Positions 44,874 through 56,769 of a stretch of DNA of 64,000 nt are shown one piece after another (position 1 is the first letter of the stretch; every line of letters begins with the position of its first letter). This DNA comes from Canariomyces notabilis (taxonomy: Eukaryota > Ascomycota > Sordariomycetes > Sordariales > Chaetomiaceae): positions 124,001 through 188,000 of the forward strand of contig NW_027041847.1 in NCBI RefSeq assembly GCF_033297395.1. Direction: 5' to 3'. Position numbers and translations under genes: made by a program. The notes under the pieces are model-generated. The model saw nothing but the letters and a program-made list of their open reading frames with translations. It made no database searches and was not told the origin of the DNA.

Positions 44874-47391
44874 CTTGCGCGGCCAGGGGTAAATCTTCTT
44901 TCACCTACCCCTGGATGGTTGATGGTTGTGTTGTGATCCGGTCAGGGGGTATGTTGACAAGCCTGGCGTGGCAATGATTTAGGGGTGGTAGTGGGCTTAT
45001 CAACCATACAGCTACACGGCGCGCAGTACGCGGTGACTACCTACGCTGAAGACAATATTCAATACAACAGCGGGTGTAACTACTTTGTTCAGCTTCCGGC
45101 CACCCCAAGGGAGATGATGCCGTGAGGCGAGGTCGTGCTTGGTTTCACAGGGGAGCCCGAAATCCGTTTTCTTGCCCGGCGATGGCGCTGCCTGTGTTTT
45201 CGGCTTGACTGAATTACTGCTGGTGATTACCTATGGTTGATGGTGCTACTGCCTTTTCTTGGGAATTAGGGGGTGGGGTTTGTCGGCTGGATACCCGGGT
45301 TCGTAGGTAAGTAACCTGTAGTCGTCTGTTACTCACCTCCACACATGTATGTATGCTGCTTGGAGCGTTTACGAGATAGAACCGGGGTTATTGCTATCTG
45401 AGGGAGAGAAGGGAAGGTGAATGCGATGTTTTTCGGCGTCATGGCGTGGCAACCACGGTGAAGAGGGTAAGTATTGAATACCCGAATCCCCTCCCCCCTA
45501 AACGGGAATATTGGAGAGCGAAACAACTCACCGAGGGGTTGCCTTGTGCCTTCCACTTGTCCCTCTTGTGGTAACATGTGCCCTCTCTGAGTCTGGATTT
45601 GTTGCCGATGGTTGGGGGATGAGGCTCTGCGTGAGTTGGGGTACGAGATCTTTTCCCCCCTCTCGTTGACCGGCGTTCGTAGCTGTGGTTGGTGGCGTTG
45701 GTGGCGTTGTTGGTCGTTAGGCAGTTACAAGGCACGTGGCCAACAGCAGCTGTACGTGGACCAAGTCTCTCGTCTTGTCATCACATCTTGTTCCCCCCAC
45801 TCTAACCTAGCGTTGAGCGCTTCCCCTGCGGAAGCCGTGGGCGCGTTGGAGATCGAATTTTGGACGAACCTTGTGGCACCGGGACGTGGGGGGCTTAGGT
45901 GAGATTTTGTCTCAGTTGCGGCGATATAGTTCAAGTGTTGTATGTACAATACATACACGTACATGCTGCCTGGTGACGTTTGCTAAGTAGGTTTGCCGTG
46001 GGGTTTGGGGGGTTGGAGGGAAATCATACCGCAGAATTGCCAGTAGTACACCAACAAGGCGGGAATGATCTGATTCTGGTACAGATCCAGCCAAGAGATA
46101 TGCTCTGCATATCAGAATTGCCTGTAACTATCCCCGTCGCCTTTGTCGCTTAACGTTATCAGATCGGACATGCATGCATGTCTGTGTATATAGGTAACCA
46201 TGCTACCTTTGATATAAGTATTATGTGGCCACCACCCCACGCTGGCTTGCCGTCGCAGAAAATGGCGCTCAGGGAGAAGCAAGTGCCAAAACAAGATCTA
46301 CGTGTGAGAAGTTGAAGCAGAGTACTGGGTAGTAAAGCTTGCAAGACGAGTGTGCGATGAGGTATCGTATAAGGTACCCATCGCGCTGGGGTGGGGGTCG
46401 AAAGGGGTCGAAAAAGGGGGCGATGTGTATTGTTTCCTCTGTGTTTACTTTCCCACTTCAAGACACCTCATGTCCAACCCCCCGTCTACATAGCCGTGAT
46501 GTGATTCTGCCTAACAGCCTAACCATGCAAGCAACATGCAAGCTCCTGCTCTGCGGTTTCCGCACGGAAGAAATTCGGGGACACATACGTGGCAGTCCTT
46601 TCACATTGCTTGCTGTCACTCCAATTGGCCAATAATCTTCTTCCTTGGTCTACTTGCCGGTGAAACCTGCCCTGGAGGGTTGTAAACAGTAAATACCGGT
46701 GCAACTAAGGCGGGGGTCTACCGCAGCCTTACAGTCTGGATTCGCACCGGCTTGGAAACTGAAGGTTGGGCACTTCACAAAGACGGGGAAGGGTCGGATG
46801 ATGCTTCTACTAGAATCTGTTCTGTAACCACCAAATTTGGAACTGGTTTCAAGACTCCTCAATCGTCGGGCAAAGGCAACAACGTAGTTACATGTAGACA
46901 CGGGATTGAGGAGGGGTAATTGAAAGCTACCATGGGTCAATCCTAGCTGCATCTGGCCTCCCATCACAGCCTTGCCACGGACGCGACGTTCAGTTACAGC
47001 CAAAACTTCCCATTCATTCCTGCCGCTAGATTTCAAGGCATTGGATGGGTTTTGCTTGTTATTCGGTCAGACTGGCTTGGTAATGTAACCCGCGGCCGTG
47101 AAGGCCACTGCACAAGCTCGGTTGCAGCCCGCAGCGCTCCCCTTTTACTTGTGGCCGAAAATGCAATCTAGACGGCTTTCCTCGGTCCTGAGGGTACAGA
47201 GCAAGTTGAGCTGCATATTGGGGGTGCAAATGTGCCGCTTTCGCAACCATCTAGTATGCATGCCAACTCATGCGCTGAAATGCAATGGCTTTGTTCCCGA
47301 ATTCGCTCGAAACCAGTACCGGGCTGGTCTCTGCCTCGTGCTCAAGCTGGCGGGAGAACTCCGGCCGTCCTCGCATGATCTTCATGCTCTG
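44874..47391. other. Long convergent intergenic region, 2.5 kb
   Basis: Both flanking genes end here, so only 3' UTRs are expected, yet the gap is unusually long. No conserved frame was found on either strand. It contains a near-palindrome TGTATGTACAATACATACA at about 45939-45957. An unrecognised non-coding transcript cannot be excluded. Confidence 0.4.
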
Positions 47392-49461
47392 CTAGCGAGC
47401 AAAGTGGTAGCCTCGTAAGACCTCACGATATCTAGCTGGTTCAAACACTCTCCAGGACGAGGAATCGGGGTGGTTCGTTGCCTCAGAGACTAGACCTGCC
47501 TTCAAGTTCAGGGAGGGCCCAGATGATGCACCGAGCTGTGAGGTTGGGGGCCACCCTGCGGTGTCACAGTTCTTTCCTTTCCCTTGGTGTGGAGGGATCG
47601 TTGGAAGGTAGGACTGGCGGCTTGCTGAGTCGCCGTTGGTCGGACTCGTGGGCGTACCGGGAAGCGTGTGAAGGGGATATGCTGGAATGCCGGCTAGACG
47701 GATGAAAGGATCCCAGGAAATAAACACCAAGGCCTTTGCCTTGCCTCCAGTAGCGTAGATGAGTGAGCGATCGTCCCAACTGCCGTGTAGATTCCCAACG
47801 TGCCCTGGCGGGTTGAGAATCGCATACAGGTCGGCAAGAGCAGGATCTGTGGATGACGAGTTCAGGTCTGGCGGCCAGAATACAACAGGCTCGCTCTGGT
47901 ATAGACTTGTAGTCTGTTCTAGAAACGTATCTTGGTGGTCCGATGTCGGTGCCGGCTTTGCGCATTTGCGTTGCTCAAGCTCTCTGGGCGTCAGACGGCG
48001 GCGTGAGCCCCCGCGAATGCGGATTCGCTGGTCATTCGGCTCGAAAAATGTCGAATCGTCTATTAGATCAAGGAAAGTCTGACAAGATGGGTGGTATGAA
48101 CGAATCGGACATTTGCTCAGCGTAAACGTCAAATCCGACGCGCTGTCATCGCCCGGATGGACCAAATGAGGATTCCTTCGGACGGTCGCCGCAGGACTTG
48201 TTTTCTGCGTTGTCGCTCGTTCGGATCCTAATGGCTCAGTATCTGAAGACACTCGGCGTCCAGGCCCGTCCCAAGCCTGCCTGATGGCCGGATCTTGGAA
48301 GTCGATGACAGTTGTATAATATGTGCGTCTCGCTGATATGCGAGCAGAGAGCCACTCCTTTCTGGACTCGACAACCTTAAGCTGGCCGGTGGTCTCGTCT
48401 TTAAACATGCGAAGAAAGGTCCAGCGGTCGTCAATGGGCCCCTCTGCCTGATCTCTTCGCCAGAATTGCTGCCGAGGTGCTTGCTCAAAGCATTGAAAGC
48501 CGCGCCGGGTAAGAGGGAACCTGAAACAGATGTAGTAGGACACCCAGTCAACCTCCTCGACTTCAAGGCTCGTCTGGTTCGAAACTCCGTAGAAGTAGCC
48601 ATCAAAGATGCCGAAAGTGACGGTGGAACCAATGTCAGAGCCAATCACGGCGCCTATATCAAGTCTTTGATCCAGCCAGTCGCCTTTGACAAGATCAAAC
48701 CCACGGATCACCCAGCGGCGGTAGCCGTCCCGGCCCATCTCAGAATTGGTACCGTAGTAGAGAAACTTGTCGTCATTGCGTACAAAGATCTTGTAGGTAG
48801 AGTCGAGGGGTGCCACAATGATGATCTTACTGTTCTGGGGGTCGAAGGCAACAAGCCAGCTGGCATAGCCTCCCTCGGCGTGCTTGGCGGGGGTGTTGGC
48901 ATGCGTGTACAGGCACGAGATGATGCCATAAGCGCAATACAGGAGTTGAAACCTGTACTTTGTGCCCTCCCGGCGCTCTTGGATAGCCGTGTCAACGAGT
49001 TTGCGAATGTTGACAACAATCTCGCAAGTAGCCGCATGGTGCAAGTCCAAGATGCGGAGTTGACCGCCTCGGGTATAGCAGAGAAGACCGTTCTCGTAGA
49101 TCCAGGTGTCGGCATAGCCCACGATTGCCACAAGATAGGGAGAGACGGAGGTTATGGCCTCCCGGCGCTTTATAAGCCGTCTCAACTCTTTGCCGTAACG
49201 CTTACTGTTCCGAGCAATTCCGGCTTCAAGTGAGTACGGAGCTTTTGTCTAGGCTTATCCATCAGTTAAAGTGCTTGCTATGCGGAAACGTATGAGCGAG
49301 ATAATTAGGTGGCCTACCTCGAGGATCAGTTTCGCAATGTTTGGTTCATGAAGCAGAAACTGGAATTTTCTGCACGACAGGCTCAAGCTGCGGATCTCGC
49401 CAAGGTCGAGATGTTGAATCACATAAGCTACGAGCTCGTATGGAAGTTTGACGAGGGACAT
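47392..49461 (-). CDS. F-box protein with beta-rich C-terminus, about 666 aa
   Basis: Two exons: 49461-49318 and 49248-47392, joined in phase 0 at a GTAGGC donor and CCTAG acceptor. The F-box is at the very N-terminus (residues about 2-45, VKLPYELVAYVIQHLDLGEI, then SLSLSCRKFQFLLHEP). The body has repeated strand-like units ending in hydrophobic/aromatic residues (ADTWIYENGLLCYTRGGQLR, ASWLVAFDPQNSKIIIVAPL, VRNDDKFLYYGTNSEMG, FGIFDGYFYGVSNQT, VSYYICFRFPL), reminiscent of a beta-propeller; this is inference. The last 180 residues are Ser/Pro/Thr-rich. It belongs to a large class of filamentous-fungal F-box proteins of unknown targets, likely SCF receptors. The first true ATG is 49461; frames upstream have no ATG. 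Confidence 0.8.
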
Positions 49462-52370
49462 GAGGCACCACCAGGGGAATTTCCCAGGAAGATTTGCTGG
49501 CAACCATTGAAAAAGAGGGGAGGGGAGGGGTCAAACGGGGGTCAAACGTAGAAAAGAGTTGGGAAGGGGCACATGGCAGGCAATATTTCAGCAGAAACTG
49601 CGGCCAACGAAGGCAGTTATACTTGGAAAGTCCAGAAGATCAATGACAGGAAACTGGAACGGAGAAGAAGGAGGGATACGGGTAGGTACCTGGGACCAAG
49701 GCAAGGCTCCGCGATGGGACCTTCCAGTTAGTATCGACGTCGGAGTATCGACATGGGAGGGGTGGAGTAGGACCAGAGAAAATAGGACAAATTCACACCT
49801 CTCGTATAAACCTGCATGGAATACCTCACTTGACAAGGCTCTGTTCTCCGTCAAGGCCTCCAGCCCTCGCCTCGGTTTATTCCTTTTCGGCGGGAGTATT
49901 ATGACTCGACTGTTTACTATACGCACTTTCCGCGGGATAAGAGCACAGTGCCCAACGCGGCATGCCGTTTATACCGAAGGTGAATTGCTTAGCTGCAATG
50001 GTGTGTTTCCATGCGGGATGGGAATGTGATGCGGCTCTTTTCTCAGTTCCGAGAGCCATCGGCACAGGGGGCTGTCTCTCGCAAAAGTATCGTGACATGT
50101 GCAGTGTGCACAGTAGCACGAAACGATATGTGTAAGCACTCTGTAATACCGTGTACTGTACAGTGTGATTATACTGTTAGCTCGGTGCACTTCAGGTTAT
50201 CGTTTGCAAAAAACTGCGGCTCTGCACACTAGCACAGCAACTCTCCAGTCCCACCCAACCTTGATCGATGCCCAAAGAGGGTAAAAAACATCGAGTGGAG
50301 TTTGGCTCAGTTGACTTGGAGCAGGCCTCCAGCGATTCAGCCAATCACATGGGGCAGATGGGGCAGCCTTAAAGACAGCTCGTTTGGGAGTTTTGAGCCT
50401 CAACTTGCCCCGCCAGGATCAGGTTCCCGGAGCTTATTCGGCCGCCTGCATCATATATGTATGTACAATCTCTCCCTAATGACAAACAACACTCGACCCA
50501 GCTTCTCAAGAACTGCCTAAACTGCCCAACGTTACATAGTTGCGTACTTGTATTGTATGTACGGTACAAGTACCTTACTTGGCCGTTTCAGCTGCAATCA
50601 ATGGCTTGATTCCGAAACCCCATGACGAATGGAATTCAAGACATTATATCTTCCCCGCCCTGTCGTGCCGACGCACTTGACCCCCGCCGCATGCACAATT
50701 TGGGTATCGGCTGCATCCAGGTTGAGAACTTGAAGGTAATAAGGCCGGCATAAATGCGGCTCTTGCGGCTCTTTCAACACGTGTAGCAGCTCCCTCCGCC
50801 CACTTCTCTCAGCCGGCGAGAATCTGGACTCTTTTTCGCTTCTCACCACACGATTCCACCTGCGCTATTCGCCGGGCCCTGACAGCAACTTGTGATCCCG
50901 TGGCCATGCATCCTTGCGGATGCTAACGACGCCCACTCTCCTCACCTTTCCCTTTCCCTTTATTACCTCTTTTCCTGTCCCTAAATGGTTATATACTATA
51001 TAAGTACATAAGCTATTCACTTCATGACTGTCGTGGTAGCCGCAATTGCCACACCAGCGGTGAGGAACCAGTGACAGAGAAAATCCGAGTGAAATCCGTG
51101 TAACCAACGCTAATTATCGTATTAAGAAGTGATCCGGCTGCCAAATCACTTGGCCTTCGGCTTTGATATCCAGTCACATCCAGGGCCAACCAGATACTCA
51201 AGGTGAGAAGGCTGGGCTGTCACCATAAGCTTCAGTCTGTCCAACGGGGTTGGCTGGACGCCAGCCTGGCTTTCTTCTTGAGGTCTCGTGGCATCTGACG
51301 GGCCTTTTTTCGTCCACGCGCGGGGGCTGACGGGAGCAACTTGAAGCAAAGATGAAGAGAGGCTGAAGCCACCTATTTTAGGCATGAGGCCTAAACCCGT
51401 GGAGAATTGATGCTCTCTTTACTTAAGAGGTTGTCCCAGGTGAATCAGTACCTTTCAATCAGGCCCTCATACCTCGAGCGCTCTGGAAATTACGGGTAGC
51501 CTCGGAGAGTATTGCTACCCGACTATGGCGGGAACGAGGAGAGAATTACGATGTCTATCGAGGAGAGGGCGGTCTTTGACATCAAGGTCGGCAACATTAT
51601 GTCTTCCCTCCTCAGAATAGCTATACATGTCACAGTGTTGGTAATGATGTCCAACAGGTTAAGGAGCCGCCTCTCCGCGCTAGGTGTGAAGGAACTCGAG
51701 ATCTGAGTATCAGACAAGCCAATACGCTGCCGCTCGCGGTGCGTGTCGGCTGGTGATTCTGCAGCATAGGGTCTACATATAAGTCAAATCATACCCACTA
51801 GCACACGATATGAGTAGAAAACGAGAAAGGTAGAACGAGAAGCAAGGAGTGCGAAAAAAGGCAGAGACTAAAAAAGGGGCAAAAAGAGATATAACTATAT
51901 AATATATATATATATAGTTATATATATATATATATATACATATGTAAAAGGCTCTCATGATTGCTATTTAGATTATCAAGCCATCCTCGTTCCATATCTA
52001 GGTCGAATTGGCCGACCTTGGTAGCCGGTTTCATATATTACCGTATACTCCGTAGTTCACGGGCATACAAGATGCACGAACTGTACCCTTCTCACAAAGC
52101 ATATACTGTAGAAAATGATGTAGAACACGATTCTCAGTCAAGCAGCGTGCGCTTAGTCAAATAAGTGGAGATATTTCCCACTTCTCTTACTCGACCGTTG
52201 ATACGAGGTCCACGAACCACAATTTCACTCACCCAACTCCTCCTGCCCCGCGCGTTCTCGCCGCTCAACGGAAAAGACATCACGAGAATACACCCAATCC
52301 CAGACCCATATACCATTTTTACATATACAGGAGCGACGGGATACAATAATCAGATTCACCTTGATTAATC
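49462..52370. other. Divergent intergenic region, 2.9 kb
   Basis: Between the second F-box gene start (-) and the MOSC fusion start (+). Small frames at 51146-51385 (minus) and 51512-51717 (both strands) are open but not recognisable. It contains the inverted repeat GTACTTGT/ACAAGTAC at 50544-50573, a TA microsatellite near 51890-51950 and one TACTCCGTA at 52046-52054. Confidence 0.45.
51894..51952. repeat. TA dinucleotide microsatellite
   Basis: Two runs of TA repeats separated by an AGTT, self-complementary as a whole. It is the most AT-rich point of the window. Confidence 0.85.
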
Positions 52371-54392
52371 ATGGCAAAACAACCTGTCCCTGCCCTTGAA
52401 CCAAGGCACATCGCTCAATTCCAATCTCGATCTCATGACAATGATGAGACTCAGAGGACCCAAGTGGACCTGTACGCCCCCTTTACGAGCGACACCATCC
52501 TGCAAGTCCGCACAGGCAAGATGAAGCCGCTAGTGCGCGGGCTTGCCGTGCAATCGGGCATTGACAAGACGATCCGCGACGGGCCGGTGCGCGTGACCAA
52601 GATGGGACTCGAGGGCGACGAGCACGATCCTACCTTTCACGGGGGCCTTGACAAGGCCGTGCACGGTTGTAAGTTCTGTTTACTTTGTTGAGTGGGATGA
52701 AACTGTGTTGAGCTTTTGTGTTGTCCAACATAGATTATATCTGTACTTGTCCAAGGCATTTGAGCGTCTGATATTTTGAGTGTATACATCGGTATATCCA
52801 ATCTTCCATTCGATTTTCGTTCTCAGCAAACCTTTCATCCCTCCATTTCCAATCAAGATAGCACCCTTCACTCACCGACGCCGTCCAACGTAGATTGCTG
52901 CTCCCACTACCCCACCTGGCAAGCCGAGTTCCCCTCGGCAGCAGAATCATTCCTACCAGGCGGGTTTGGGGAGAATCTAGTCTTTGCCCACCTCAACGAG
53001 CGGAACCTCTGCATAGGCGATACCCTTGAGGTGATTACTTCCAACCCTGACTCTGCCAACGGCGACGCATCAACCCCTCAACCGGAATCCCTCCTCCTGC
53101 AGGTCAGCCTCCCCCGACAGCCATGCTTCAAGCTCAACCAGCGCTTCCAGCTCAAGAACTTTGCTCCAAACACGTGGAAGACTAGTCGGACGGGTTGGTA
53201 TTTCCGGGTGCTGCGGGAGGGGACTGTGCGCGCAGGCGATGTGGTCCGATTGGTGTCACGGCCGCATCCGACGTGGACAATCGAGCGGGTGCAGGAGTAT
53301 CTGCACAGGAACCCCGGGGACGCGGCGATGAACGAGGAGTTAGCGGGGATCGACGAGTTCGGTGCCGAGTGCAAGAACGCGTTCCGGACTCGGGTGGCTA
53401 AGCAGCGGGCCAAGGAGCGGCGAGAGTCATTGCAGGGTGCTAAACAAGCACAGAAGTGGAGAGAGTATAGGGTTGTGGAAAGGACGCGGCAGACGGCGAG
53501 GATCGCGTCGTTCGTCCTTGAGGCAGTCGAGCCACTTGGCAATGATGGCGATGAGGAGATTGAGCTCAAGCCCGGGGCGCACGCCAAACTCAGGCTCGGT
53601 AATGGTCTCGTGAGGGCTTACTCTATTGTCGACGGCAACCGGAATCGGTTCCAGCTGGGGATCGCGCTGGGCGAGAAGAGCCGCGGTGGGTCCAGGTACC
53701 TGCACGAGACGGTCCAAGTCGGGCATACGGTGCAGGTTGGCGCCATCACGGGCTCAGTACCCGTCGTCAGCGCCGCGAGCCATCACATCTTCGTGGCTGG
53801 CGGGGTTGGCATCACGGCCTTCCTCTCACTGGTGGAACAGTACAGGAAGATCCACTACAGCGTGGGGCTGCACTATGCGGTGCGCTCAGCCGACGACGTG
53901 CCCTTCCGTGATCGTCTGGCTAGGCTGGGCGACGACTGCGTCGTGATCTACGACAAGGCTGCAGGGCAGCGGCTCGACGTGCGCCGAATTATTGAGAACA
54001 TGCGTTGGAATTCGCAGTTGTATTTCTGCGGACCGAAGCGTCTCATGGATGAGGCGGCCAAGGAGACGAAAGCACATGGCATTGCTGACGGGGAGGTGCA
54101 CTTTGAGGCATTCGAGGCCGAAATCTCGGGTGATCCCTTCGAGGCGGTAGTGGCCAACAAGGGCGACAGGCTTATCAAAGTAGGAGAGGAGGAGACGCTG
54201 CTGGAGTGCCTCCAAAAACACTTCGACGATGTTGATTCCAGCTGCGGTGTTGGCAACTGTGGCACATGCCGGGTGAGTCTCCGGGATGGTCGGGTAGACC
54301 ACCGGGGAAGTGCACTCACGGAAGCCGAGAAGGCGACGTCCATGTTGGCATGCGTCAGCAGGGGTATCGGACGCATCACCATTGAAATATGA
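52371..54392 (+). CDS. MOSC domain fused to flavin reductase and [2Fe-2S] ferredoxin domains
   Basis: Two exons (52371-52668, 52894-54392), about 598 aa. Residues about 35-235 form a YiiM-like MOSC domain: VRTGKMKPLVRGLAVQSGID, LEGDEHDPTFHGGLDKAVHG, FPGGFGENL-type block (FLPGGFGENLVFAHLNERNL) and the conserved Cys in LPRQPCFKLNQRFQ. A phthalate-dioxygenase-reductase-like module follows: FMN/FAD-site RAYSIVDG, nucleotide-binding VAGGVGITAFLSLVEQY and YFCGPKRLMDE. The C-terminus is a plant-type ferredoxin with Cys at about 550, 555, 558 and 586 (SCGVGNCGTC...LACVS). MOSC proteins handle molybdenum-cofactor-linked sulfur or reduce N-hydroxylated compounds; the fused chain could supply its own NAD(P)H electrons. 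The intron is 225 nt; its acceptor keeps HGY and the MOSC fold in frame. It is convergent with an MFS transporter. Confidence 0.9.
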
Positions 54393-54536
54393 GCATGGCG
54401 GCTTGCAGGACTTGCAGGGGAAGAGTGTTACACCGTCAATGCAGAGAATTCTGGTGAGACGGTGGCTTCTCCAGAAACATTCCGTCAGATATTGACCATG
54501 TATGACGCCGTTCGGAAGATGCAACCCGCTACGCTG

Positions 54537-56214
54537 TCACGCTTGCTCTCGAGCTACGGAACGTAGTCGCTCATTATGGCTAGTCGTCGGGCGGGCAGTA
54601 GGATTAGGCTCGTTGGGCTTTGATCCGAAGCCAAGAGAAACAAACGCTCCAACCGCAGCCCACAGAGCCAGGCTCCAAGTTGTTGTTCCCCAGCCTGGCC
54701 CGGCGTTCAGGTAGCCAGACATGATGCTGCCGATAGTGCCGCCTAGTGCGAAGGCGGTGGTCCATAGGCCGTATGCAATGCCGTAGACGCCCTTCTCACC
54801 CCAGGCTCCCGGTAGCAGCGTCTCCTTTTCGTCAATCGCGTAGGTCATCTCGGCCATGAGTGGTGTAGTGGCAAGTGCCATCAGTGTAGCACCCAGCAAA
54901 GTAAGCAACGCGCAGAGCAAAACCTTGTGCTCAACCGTATTACTCGTCACAAAACGTAGGCAGACTAAGGGAGGAATGGAGATGGCAAAGCCAGCCGAAG
55001 ATAGCCACTTGGCGCCAAAGCGGTCCGAAAGTTTCCCTACCAACGGGGACGCAAAGCCTGGGATCATAACGCAGATGAAGAGCAGACCAGCGGCGGTGGA
55101 ATTCCACTGGAAAGTTGCCTTGACATAGAGCGGCACTACTGTATCGAATCCAAAGCTGAGGGCCGTTCATTAGTAACCGCAGCCTATCGGACTACGCTCC
55201 GGGCATGTCAGATGCTGCTTACACGATGGTAGCTTGGATGACGGCTCCTAGTAGGGTAGCAAGGATCCTTCTGGACTTGATCAACTCCCAGTGCGGATGC
55301 TTTGCAACGATGGGGCCAGTAGCGTTAGATGGTTCTGCAACGGGACAGATTCCGGTGGGGGTCGGTGAGCACGAGGCTGCAGAGTCACCCTCGTGCCCCT
55401 TCTCGGTCTCGGTCCGTGCCCGGGCGCCATCCGCTACAGCAGTGTCCTTTCGAGCTGCGCCGAGATCCTCTGGACATGGCGCGCCGCGATCTCCGCTGTT
55501 GCCGCCATCGAGCCATTGGCTGGAGACTTTTTTCTCGATCAAGACCAGACGGAGAGCAATATCGCACAAGATGATGGCAAATGCGATATAGTACACAGCA
55601 TAGTAGCCTGCGTTCGCATAGACGGCGCCGCCAATGACAGGCGATATCAGCAGGCCAACCGACATTGCAATACTCACATAGCCCATCGAGTACCCGATGT
55701 CTCTCCCGACGGTGTCGACGAGAAGTGCCAGCCCGACCGACCAGACAATGGCGGCGCTGAGGCCCTGGAGGATCCGGCCCAGGACAAGCAGTGCGACTGT
55801 CTTTCCCAGGCACAGCAGCAGCGTGGATCCACAGAGGGCGATCAAGCCAAGGAGAAGAGGCAGACGGCGTGACGAGATGTGATCTGCGAAGAGCCCAGCA
55901 AGCGGGCTCCCGACAAAAAGCGCAGCATTGTAGCAGGCGAGCAGGATGGCGGTCCAGTGCTGCACTTGATCTTCGGGCACGCCGACCTGGGCGGAGAGAC
56001 TGAATGGGATGACGGGCACAATCAAGCCGTAGAAGAAGATATCGGTGAAAATTGCCATGCACACAGTGAACAGGATGAAGGCAGTAGACGACCGGAATTT
56101 GAGCAAAATTGGTGCTTGTGATGGTGTGTCGCGTCTAGTCCGCCTCGTAACCGTGGTGAGGGCTCTGAGGGAGGCTAGTCGAAAATTCGATGTTGCACCA
56201 TCCAAGCCGGCCAT
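54537..56214 (-). CDS. MFS transporter, DHA1/vesicular-amine-transporter-like
   Basis: Two exons on the minus strand, 56214-55223 and 55155-54537, about 536 aa. Roughly 12 hydrophobic segments are split by a hydrophilic central loop (about residues 235-315) rich in Asp, Glu, Ala and Pro. MFS signature A-like loops are visible after TM2 (GLFADHISSRRLPLLLG) and after TM8 (GKLSDRFGAKW). Other family-like stretches are FFYGLIVPVIPFSL, GRILQGLSAAIVWSVGLALL and SMGYVSIAMSVGLLISPVIG, characteristic of DHA1 drug:H+ antiporters and SLC18-type amine carriers. Likely a proton-coupled exporter at the plasma membrane or vacuole; the substrate is unknown. ATG 56214 is the first in-frame ATG. Its stop lies 144 bp from that of the MOSC fusion gene. 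Confidence 0.9.
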
Positions 56215-56769
56215 CGTGACTGCTGCGATTGAGGACCTGATCACCACAAAGAAAGCTGTGGTGAGGGTGTCGCCAACATTTCGAGTGCTGCGGCGACCCT
56301 AATATTAGCGCAAAACAGCGTTGCATCAGTCTTGGTCAGCATCCACCGCCCTTGGCATTCCATATCTGCCATCTCCTACGACAAAACTAGGAGAATGAAA
56401 TAAATTGGTTGAGTCTGAAAAAGTGAAGAGACCAGGCCACGCGATTTCTGAACAACTGAAACCAAGCCGTCCGGCAAGCTGGCCTTCGAGATGGACACAA
56501 AGGTTGAGGGTTGAGGGTTGAGAGTTCCGAGGTGAGAAAGGAACCAGGGGATCGACCTCGAATCCTCAATCGAGTTCTTATCGGCCAGCGATCCACTCGT
56601 AGATAGGTAGCGGCCAATAAAAAGCATTCGATAACGTACCCACTTCTTGGCAAGCTGATGTGGGGCACAAAAGTTTCTTGGGGACAAACAATCCCAATTC
56701 CCAATTCTTCAAGCAATTGCCGGCCGAGGGCAGGTTATACCACATCGTCCAACGCCCAGCCGTGCAAAA
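56215..56769. promoter_or_regulatory. Divergent promoter region of the MFS gene and RRP7
   Basis: 555 bp between opposite starts. It includes a short tandem GTTGAGG repeat (three copies around 56500-56525). No defined binding site is claimed. Confidence 0.4.

Noticed and set aside
51146..51385. 79-aa minus-strand frame with fairly natural composition.
   Set aside because: No recognised family or supporting context; left as unproven.
51512..51717. Overlapping 64-aa frames on both strands.
   Set aside because: Too short, open on both strands, no known similarity.
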